From Clostridium sp. AM22-11AC (lineage in GTDB: Bacteria > Bacillota > Clostridia > Lachnospirales > Lachnospiraceae), in contig NZ_QUCM01000003.1 of the NCBI RefSeq assembly GCF_003473545.1, positions 125,472 to 189,471 on the forward strand: a DNA stretch of 64,000 nt. Reading direction: 5' to 3'. Position 1 is the stretch's first letter. Each line of letters starts with the position of its first letter. Below, one piece after another: positions 58,669-64,000 of this stretch. The notes under the pieces were generated by a model. The model saw only the letters and a program-made list of their open reading frames with translations. It had not been told where the DNA came from and did not search any database. The translations under genes were made by a program, and so were the position numbers.

Positions 58669-61133
58669 TAAAAAGCTACAGGAATTCCTGTAAATAACTC
58701 TTTTCCCCTGGAAGTCAGTTTTTCAAGGTCTAAGTTGCTCCTGATCTGGCTTCCATTTTTCATTGTCACGTAGACAAACAGATCTTCATCTCCATTAAAA
58801 CTGCTGCAAAGACCATTATTCTCTGCTAAAGAGCTTTCCTGGCAGGCGCCGATCAGCTCTGCGATCTCCTCAGAATCTGTAATATCCAGACGTCCCTGTT
58901 CAGAATAATGAGGATTTTCTTCTTTTAGCTTTTCTAATTCATCTCCCTGAGGAAGTCTTATGGCACCTTCTTCACCTACATATAGGCTTTGCAGGTCGAT
59001 CCTTATGCTCTGGATATTTTTTGCCGTCATATAACTTCCCGGCACAACGGACTGCTTCTTTAAAACTTCCATTGTATTCTTAAAAGAAGGATAAACTGGC
59101 CAGGAAACACAGTAATCATCTGCTATATCATAAGTATAATCACCGTCATAATAATATCCGGACTCAAACCCGCCTGCCATAACATTTACAGGCATCTCCA
59201 TAACCTCTTTCCAGTAGCCCTGCTGCTGTAAGAAAGCGGCCATATTGTTATCTATAAACACCAGGCTTCCTACCGGATCTTCCTGTCTTCTGTCTGCCAC
59301 AGTCTGAGTCAGAAGGTCTGCCTGGTATGCCTTTAACACCTCTTCTGCTACTGCGCTGTCCTGTGTCTGATACCAGATACTTCCTGCTTCTTTGTAGACT
59401 ACTTTGGAAAGTTCTCCTGTGTTCTCTTCAAAAACAGGATACAGACCCTTTTTGTATTCTTCTGAAGCATACAGAGTATCATAGGCACTCATAATGCTGT
59501 TTAAAGATACATTATAACATCTTCCCACCTGTTTACCGTTTTTTAAGTTGTAAAATACATTCACAGAAATCGTAATATCTTTCTCTAAAGGATCACTTTC
59601 ACCGGAACCCACTTTTCCGGCAACAAAGATGGATGTAGGACCGTCAGCCCCGCCGATCACAGAAACCGCATTTGCTGCGGCAGTTTCCTGGACCACAAGA
59701 CCTGATGTTCTTGCCACGGATATTCCATAAAACTGGTCAAAACGAGTTTTCCGTTCCTGGGCAGCCTGGGTTACGCCTGCTTCTGCTATAGTAAGTACTG
59801 TATCCATGTCTGTCAGCTGCATATGGTTCTGTACAAAATCAATATTGCTGGTATGTTTAACTACCCACTTACCGTCTTCTTCCACTGCATGTGCATACCA
59901 GTTTAAGAAGTTTTCATCAATAGAAAGTTCCAGACCTGCTGATGCGATCTTTCCTTCTTCCGGGATAAAACGGTCATAGCCATACCAATCATAGCGGAAG
60001 GATAAGAAAAACAGGACACCTGCTGCCACACAGCCCATCAGCTGTATTTTATGGGAAAACAGCTTCTTAAAATCAGCCTGGTAAATGATCTCAATAATGC
60101 AGTGGGCTAAAAGGATGCCAACAACCATTCCAAAGAGTCCCCAGCGCAGACGGCTCTGTAAAGTCCAGAAAAACATGGAGGTTCCCATACCAGCTGCAAG
60201 GACAATAAGGATACGGATGGGTGCCATGGTCTTTTTAAAGGCCATTGCCTTTCCTGCTGCTTCCATAGGACGTTTTCTGTAAAGTTCCAGTCCCAGGATT
60301 GCTCCTGCACAAATAGCGATCAAAAGTCCCAGGATCTGATCTGCCTCCACTGTCTTTCCAGCGGAGATATCTGCCAGAGACATAATGTACGCGCCTACAG
60401 GGGATAAATGACCCAGTGTATTAAAAAGCGCTTCATTTGGCACCTGGTTGGCCGTAATGAAAAATATGTCTTCAAAGCCCTCGATCAGAGCACCAACTAC
60501 CGGAAAGAAACTGAAAAATACAACCGTAGCTAAAAGTCCCACTATGATCTTTCCCGTCATCATCATTGCCACAATAACGGTCTCATAGGTCACCATGTAA
60601 TACAGCAGGTTCATGAAAAAGCCAAAGAGCATAGGTCCTGCAAATTTTGCCGGGCTTACGCCGTATGCAGCAGCTGCCGCTGTAAGCACTAAAAGATGGA
60701 TAAGATAGGTGACTGCCAGTATGAGGATACCATCTACATGATATACCAGATACAACATTTCCCTTCTTACAGGAAGGCTGTGGTAAAAATCTACCTTCTT
60801 CTGGTTGTGAAGATAAACAAAACCGGCTGCACCGATCACTACCGCTGCTGTTACCATTAAAAATAATGGCATAACATTTCCATAGGAAACCAGATCCACT
60901 ACCGCCTTTGTTTTATATTCCAGCACTTTTGCCAGGTATTCCGGTGTTCCGGTATCTACCAGAGGCGTATATCCGTTGTACATGGCAAACTGGCTGTTTG
61001 CTGCGTTTTCCATGATCAGCGCCAGATTTACAGGATAGGCAAAGAAAAATCCTAAAAACAACAGGGCAATGACCCAGATCCTGCGCTTTAAGTCTTCTTT
61101 TTGCAGTTTAAAAAATAAGCTTGCGGATGTCAT
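58668..61133 (-). CDS. ABC transporter permease with a large extracytoplasmic domain (GGADGPT motif)
   Basis: The 821-aa protein has around eight to ten hydrophobic helices in residues 1-390 (an ABC-2-like part; YLHNQKKVDFYHSLPVRREM is a family segment) and a soluble C-terminal domain of about 430 residues. In that domain, near residues 487-502, lies VSVIGGADGPTSIFVAGKVG, the motif of Na+-pumping decarboxylase beta subunits, here with no surrounding helices. The frame opens 7 codons earlier, but the ATG at 61133 has GGAGG 9 nt ahead. It overlaps the ATPase gene by 26 nt. Substrate is unknown. Confidence 0.85.
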   Translation of the reverse strand: MTSASLFFKLQKEDLKRRIWVIALLFLGFFFAYPVNLALIMENAANSQFAMYNGYTPLVDTGTPEYLAKVLEYKTKAVVDLVSYGNVMPLFLMVTAAVVIGAAGFVYLHNQKKVDFYHSLPVRREMLYLVYHVDGILILAVTYLIHLLVLTAAAAAYGVSPAKFAGPMLFGFFMNLLYYMVTYETVIVAMMMTGKIIVGLLATVVFFSFFPVVGALIEGFEDIFFITANQVPNEALFNTLGHLSPVGAYIMSLADISAGKTVEADQILGLLIAICAGAILGLELYRKRPMEAAGKAMAFKKTMAPIRILIVLAAGMGTSMFFWTLQSRLRWGLFGMVVGILLAHCIIEIIYQADFKKLFSHKIQLMGCVAAGVLFFLSFRYDWYGYDRFIPEEGKIASAGLELSIDENFLNWYAHAVEEDGKWVVKHTSNIDFVQNHMQLTDMDTVLTIAEAGVTQAAQERKTRFDQFYGISVARTSGLVVQETAAANAVSVIGGADGPTSIFVAGKVGSGESDPLEKDITISVNVFYNLKNGKQVGRCYNVSLNSIMSAYDTLYASEEYKKGLYPVFEENTGELSKVVYKEAGSIWYQTQDSAVAEEVLKAYQADLLTQTVADRRQEDPVGSLVFIDNNMAAFLQQQGYWKEVMEMPVNVMAGGFESGYYYDGDYTYDIADDYCVSWPVYPSFKNTMEVLKKQSVVPGSYMTAKNIQSIRIDLQSLYVGEEGAIRLPQGDELEKLKEENPHYSEQGRLDITDSEEIAELIGACQESSLAENNGLCSSFNGDEDLFVYVTMKNGSQIRSNLDLEKLTSRGKELFTGIPVAF

Positions 61134-62007
61134 AACCTGCCACCTCCGTTTCACTGATGAATATTTCCTCTAAGGACAGAGGGATACACTCAAAAAATAC
61201 TGGCTCATACCGGTTCATAATGTCCTCTGCTTCCTGTTTTGTGCCTCTTACTGTAAGGGTAAGAAGCCGTCCTCTTCCTTCCTGTGAAAGGATCTGAAGT
61301 CCCTTTAAGTCATCTGCCGTCATTCCTTCTTTTAATACACACTGGATCTTATGGATATTTAACTTCATATCATCTAAATCCTTAGAAAGAAGGATGCCGC
61401 CTTTGTGCAGCAGCCCTACATGATCACAGATATCTTCCAGTTCCCGCAGGTTGTGGGATGCGATCACAGGAGTCATGTTCCGGTCTTCGATCTCTGCTGC
61501 GAAAATGCTCTTTACTGCCTGGCGCATTACCGGATCCAGGCCGTCAAAGGTCTCATCACAGAAAAGATAATCTGTATTGGAACAGATGCCCAGGATCACA
61601 GATACCTGCTTTTTCATGCCCTTGGAAAAAGTGTGGATCTTTCTCTTTTCGTCTAAGCCGAAATTACCCATTAATTTATGGAAACGGGCCTTGTCAAAAC
61701 GTTCATACACAACGCTGTAATATTCCATCATATCAAGAGGAGAAGCATTGCTGAAAAAATGAGCATCGTCCGGTATATAGAAAAACTTTTTCTTTGCTTT
61801 TATGTTTTCAAATACCTCTTCTCCGTCTATGGTCACATGGCCCTCATCTGCTTTAAGGATCCCGGCTGCCAGACGCAGAAACGTAGATTTTCCTGCTCCG
61901 TTGGTTCCGATAAGACCAAATACAGAACCGCTTTTGATCTCTGCGTTAATGTGATCCACTGCTACCAGATCGTCAAATTTTTTTGTCAGGTTCACTGCCT
62001 TAAGCAT
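61108..62007 (-). CDS. ABC transporter ATP-binding protein
   Basis: The 299-aa ATPase has Walker A GTNGAGKST near residue 36, a signature motif TFSKGMKKQ (variant of LSGGQ), Walker B LFCDETFDGLD and the H-loop ASHNLRELED. A C-terminal 80-residue extension follows, as in bacitracin/lantibiotic-type exporters. It is encoded between a YtrA-type GntR regulator (8-nt overlap) and its permease (26-nt overlap), a common regulator-ATPase-permease unit that often responds to cell-wall stress. Confidence 0.93.
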   Translation of the reverse strand: MLKAVNLTKKFDDLVAVDHINAEIKSGSVFGLIGTNGAGKSTFLRLAAGILKADEGHVTIDGEEVFENIKAKKKFFYIPDDAHFFSNASPLDMMEYYSVVYERFDKARFHKLMGNFGLDEKRKIHTFSKGMKKQVSVILGICSNTDYLFCDETFDGLDPVMRQAVKSIFAAEIEDRNMTPVIASHNLRELEDICDHVGLLHKGGILLSKDLDDMKLNIHKIQCVLKEGMTADDLKGLQILSQEGRGRLLTLTVRGTKQEAEDIMNRYEPVFFECIPLSLEEIFISETEVAGYDIRKLIF

Positions 62008-62374
62008 CTGCCTTACCTCCTTCCCTCTCTTCTAAGATCTTTATCATATCCTGGTAACTTACACCAATGCGAAGTCCCTCTTCTATGGCTGCGTCAAACT
62101 GCTTTTCCCAGTCCTTGCGTATCCCCTCTGCAAGATGTCTTCCATCTGAAACAAAACTTCCTTTTCCCTGAATGGAATAAATATATCCCTGGCGTTCTAA
62201 TTCTGCGTAGGCTCTCTGTATAGTATTGGGATTAATGGAAAGCTCCGTTGCCATACTGCGCACCGACGGCAGACGGCTGTCCGACGGCAATACGCCTGAA
62301 AACATCAACTCTTCCAGTTTTTCCGTCACCTGTTCATACAGCGGACGCCGGTCCCTGTAATCCAGCACGATCAT
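62000..62374 (-). CDS. GntR family transcriptional regulator (YtrA type)
   Basis: The 124-aa protein has the short GntR winged HTH: PLYEQVTEKLEELMFSG, SRLPSVRSMATELSINPNTI, and AYAELERQGYIYSIQGKGSF, and a short C-terminal helix. It begins the ABC transporter operon and overlaps the ATPase gene by 8 nt. A four-fold 9-bp repeat lies between its promoter and its ribosome site and is the likely operator for autoregulation. AAGGAG precedes the ATG. Confidence 0.9.
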   Translation of the reverse strand: MIVLDYRDRRPLYEQVTEKLEELMFSGVLPSDSRLPSVRSMATELSINPNTIQRAYAELERQGYIYSIQGKGSFVSDGRHLAEGIRKDWEKQFDAAIEEGLRIGVSYQDMIKILEEREGGKADA

Positions 62375-62416
62375 TTAGCCTCTCTCCTTTCTGTCTGTTC
62401 ACCTGTAACATATATA

Positions 62417-62472
62417 TGAACTGTTTTGACTGTATGAATTGTATTAACTGTACTAATCATATTAATACAGTT
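62417..62472. repeat. Tandem 9-bp operator-like array
   Basis: Four head-to-tail 9-bp units on the plus strand (TGAACTGTT, TTGACTGTA, TGAATTGTA, TTAACTGTA) at 62417-62452, then an inverted copy of the core (TACAGTT) at 62466-62472. They lie downstream of the -10 of the GntR/ABC operon. The rest of the 313-nt gap (62375-62687) holds the promoter and the terminator of the next unit; I see no ORF in it. Confidence 0.65.
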
Positions 62473-62483
62473 GTGATACACTT

Positions 62484-62512
62484 AAGATAGCATTATCTTA
62501 TGATTTATACAA
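62484..62512 (-). promoter_or_regulatory. Promoter of the GntR/ABC operon
   Basis: TTGTAT, 17 nt, TATCTT on the minus strand, about 110 nt before the gntR ATG; the 9-bp repeat array is in the leader. Confidence 0.55.
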
Positions 62513-62566
62513 GGGTATTTTTTCTTAAGAATATATTACAAAGCCTTCTTCACTTTCAGTCATAAT

Positions 62567-62622
62567 AAAAAATATCGCCTGCACAGTCCATTTTTCATGG
62601 TCCTGTTCAGACGATATTTTTC
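62567..62622. terminator. Bidirectional terminator of the YhcH-type gene
   Basis: AAAAAATATCG ... CGATATTTTT (10-bp stem) with an inner CTGnACAG/CTGTnCAG pairing and T-runs on both sides. It ends the YhcH-type gene 66 nt after its stop. Confidence 0.85.
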
Positions 62623-62687
62623 GTAAACTTATTTCATTTACATTTCCCAGAGTTATCTGTTGATCATCCGATCAACTTACTGATCCA

Positions 62688-63152
62688 TTAATCTTCTTTG
62701 ATCTTAACGATAACTTTCTTGATAGGTGCCGGAGCGCCGTTAGCTGCCTTCGGCTTATGTGCATCCCATGGATTGAAGATGAGATACTGACCAGCTTTTA
62801 CAACTACCTGCAGACCGTCTGTGGTATTCTCGAAGAATACTACGTCCTTATCTGGATTGTAAGGAGTCTTTACAGTCATTTCATGTACAGGAGCGTAGGT
62901 CATAACCTCACTTCCCTCGATCACGTACTGGATATCGGTATAATGCTCATGTGCCTCATACTTAGCCTCTTCCCACGGAATAGTGGTGTAAGCGGTAACA
63001 TTTGCATATACGTCTTTTCCGTCGATCTCATACTTTCCAGGCTCTAATGCTGCAAGATCGGTATTCTTTAAGAAGTCTACTGCCTTTGCGTATCTTCCCT
63101 CAATACCTAAGTTTCTGTAAAAGTCCAAATTCTGTTTTTCATCAAAAATCAT
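62688..63152 (-). CDS. YhcH/YjgK/YiaL family protein
   Basis: The 154-aa cupin-like protein belongs to the YhcH family. One member, E. coli NanQ, is a sialic acid anomerase, but the family also covers YiaL and YjgK whose roles differ. It has EAKYEAHEHYTDIQYVIEG, with the metal-binding histidines and a glutamate (HxHxxxxQ-like), and a second His in NPWDAHKPK. AAAGGAG lies 9 nt before the ATG. No sialic acid genes are in the window, so the sugar is open. Confidence 0.88.
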   Translation of the reverse strand: MIFDEKQNLDFYRNLGIEGRYAKAVDFLKNTDLAALEPGKYEIDGKDVYANVTAYTTIPWEEAKYEAHEHYTDIQYVIEGSEVMTYAPVHEMTVKTPYNPDKDVVFFENTTDGLQVVVKAGQYLIFNPWDAHKPKAANGAPAPIKKVIVKIKED

Positions 63153-63222
63153 GGTCTTTTTCTCCTTTGAGTCGTTATTGACAAGTTTATTGATATTTTT
63201 CTATCAGTTTCCTGTCTTTACC

Positions 63223-63252
63223 AGTATACACCCAAAGCAGCCTGAAACTCAA
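63223..63252 (-). promoter_or_regulatory. Promoter of the YhcH-type gene
   Basis: TTGAGT, 18 nt, TATACT on the minus strand, 70 nt before the ATG. Confidence 0.5.
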
Positions 63253-63288
63253 TCCCTTTCTTACAGCTATTTAAAAAAACTAATTACA

Positions 63289-63431
63289 GTCCAGCCATGA
63301 CATCTTCTTGTTTCCATATTCATGAAAACAAGAAGCCTTGTGGTTCCACCATATGCTGGTTCGAATGAGAAAGTGCTTATGCAAGCAAGCTTGCAACACA
63401 CTCCCTCATTCAAGCCAGCGCATGGCTGAAC
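63289..63431 (-). repeat. Structured intergenic element B
   Basis: Outer arms CAGCCATG (63292-63299) and CATGGCTG (63421-63428) enclose a 10-bp hairpin CTTCTTGTTT/AAACAAGAAG (63304-63335), a GTGG-TT-CCAC hairpin, and a long arm GCTGG/CCAGC plus GAATGAG/CTCATTC ending in GCAAGC-AA-GCTTGC (63381-63394). It begins at the stop codon of the cell wall hydrolase gene; on the minus strand it is followed by TTAGTTTTTTT, so it might act as its terminator. The core hairpin is shared with element A. Confidence 0.6.
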
Positions 63432-64000
63432 TATTTAAAAAATTCGTGACCTCCGTGTGCGAAAAGGTAGGTTAATCTGGAGTCAAACCAGCCTGCTTTT
63501 CTGCCGGAAGCTTTTCTGTTCATAAAATATAACGCACCGTTGGAATAATCTTCCCCGTCCAGTGCACGGTCCACACACCGAATGGTTTCAGCTGTTACTT
63601 TTACGGAATTAATCCTGCCGTTGGACACCGGCTGGAACTGGGAACCCTGGTATACAACACCCTTTACGCTTCCAGGAAACTTTCCTGAAAGAACGCGGTT
63701 GATGATCACATCGGCCACTAAGATCTTGCCTTTCTCATCACATACACCAGCTTCTGCCTGAACGATCCGAAGTAATACCTGATAATCTTCATCAGACACT
63801 TTGATCCTTCTGGCGGCTCTTCTCTCTTCCTCTGCTTTCCGTCTTGCTTCAGCCTCTTCTTTTTCTTTTAATATCTGTTTCTGAAGCGCTTCTATTTCTA
63901 TCTGCGCATCTGCCTGCCTGCGCTGTCTGTCCCGGACATCTCTCTCCAACAGCGCACCGGCCAGATGCTGACCTTCACTGCCTGTGTTCAAAAGTCCGAA
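63431..64000 (-). CDS. SleB-type cell wall hydrolase (5' end cut by the right edge)
   Basis: At least 189 C-terminal residues are visible. An alpha-helical, Glu/Arg/Ala-rich coiled-coil (about 25-62; KEKEEAEARRKAEEERRA) leads into the hydrolase domain: LLRIVQAEAGVCDEKGKIL with the likely catalytic Glu, VADVIINRVLSGKFP, and GALYFMNRKASGRK. This is the Hydrolase_2 fold of SleB/CwlJ spore cortex lytic enzymes and of vegetative relatives. The frame is open to the edge, so the signal peptide is outside the window; a TTG at 63991 is not thought to be the start. Confidence 0.88.
   Translation of the reverse strand, partial: FGLLNTGSEGQHLAGALLERDVRDRQRRQADAQIEIEALQKQILKEKEEAEARRKAEEERRAARRIKVSDEDYQVLLRIVQAEAGVCDEKGKILVADVIINRVLSGKFPGSVKGVVYQGSQFQPVSNGRINSVKVTAETIRCVDRALDGEDYSNGALYFMNRKASGRKAGWFDSRLTYLFAHGGHEFFK

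Noticed and set aside
62417..62472. Possible CRISPR or minisatellite
   Set aside because: Units are 9 bp with no spacers of constant length; an operator array is the simpler reading.
62248..62490. 80-aa plus-strand ORF with regular Cys spacing (MNCFDCMNCINC)
   Set aside because: The regular pattern is a by-product of the 9-bp tandem repeats read in triplets; there is no ribosome site and it overlaps the gntR start in antisense.
63431..63991. Complete 186-aa cell wall hydrolase starting with TTG at 63991
   Set aside because: The frame stays open to the window edge and no signal peptide or ribosome site precedes the TTG, so the gene is treated as truncated.

Overview
The window looks like chromosomal DNA of an anaerobic Gram-positive gut bacterium of the family Lachnospiraceae (Clostridia). 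This rests on the gene set rather than on any database match: an anaerobic (cbi-type) cobalamin pathway, a PPi-type phosphofructokinase beside a membrane pyrophosphatase, a two-subunit iron-sulfur serine dehydratase, an A-type flavodiiron protein, McsA/McsB/ClpC, single-chain PurL, DUF4317 and DUF6465-like proteins, strong AGGAGG ribosome sites and many TTGACA-N17-TATAAT promoters. No phage, transposase, integrase, CRISPR array or rRNA was found. Most genes are on the minus strand.

Layout. 1-10138 (minus): a cobalamin operon reading cbiD, cbiF-cbiH fusion, cbiJ, cbiET fusion, cbiA, cobT, cobU, cobS, a divergent cobU-like gene and cbiB, which runs off the left edge. 10268-13255 (minus): a sugar-phosphate isomerase-like TIM barrel, aspartate kinase and an HD hydrolase. 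13441-22145: a GNAT acetyltransferase (+), an SDR dehydrogenase of the fructuronate-reductase type (-), giant PurL (-), a DUF1846 protein (+) and PPi-phosphofructokinase (-). 22383-24365 (+): K+-dependent-type membrane pyrophosphatase, divergent from the phosphofructokinase, with a perfect cre (CcpA) box between them. 24490-28569: a LysR regulator facing a four-gene operon of two aspartoacylase-like proteins (one lacking its metal ligands), a degenerate sigma-70-like protein and a histidine phosphatase. 28623-33803: a nuclease-helicase fusion, an HPr-like protein without the catalytic histidine, a protein made of two NUMOD1-type repeats, a DUF4317 protein and tRNA-Trp. 34026-40555: the clp stress operon (GntR regulator, mcsA, mcsB, clpC, a 138-aa protein, radA). 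40674-43959: nucleoside phosphorylase, MobA-MobB fusion, flavodiiron protein. 44042-55729: an envelope-rich stretch (cohesin-domain membrane protein, autolysin, D,D-carboxypeptidase, RluA-type pseudouridine synthase, NOL1/NOP2/Sun methyltransferase, a Lys/Ala-rich protein, L,D-transpeptidase, AI-2E/YtvI permease). 55745-64000: hisC, serine dehydratase, a GntR/ABC transporter operon, a YhcH-type protein and a SleB-type cell wall hydrolase cut by the right edge.

The items most worth a second look are two structured intergenic elements (47940-48110 and 63289-63431) that share a GCAAGC-NN-GCTTGC core hairpin inside a longer inverted repeat; a GGADGPT motif, known from Na+-pumping decarboxylases, embedded in the extracytoplasmic part of an ABC permease; a sigma-70-like protein that has lost its promoter-reading residues; a pseudoenzyme partner in a tandem aspartoacylase pair; a GntR regulator in the place usually held by CtsR; and a 9-bp tandem operator-like array ahead of a GntR/ABC operon. 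I do not see an obvious new defence or mobile system. All family assignments come from reading motifs by eye; no searches or foldings were run.
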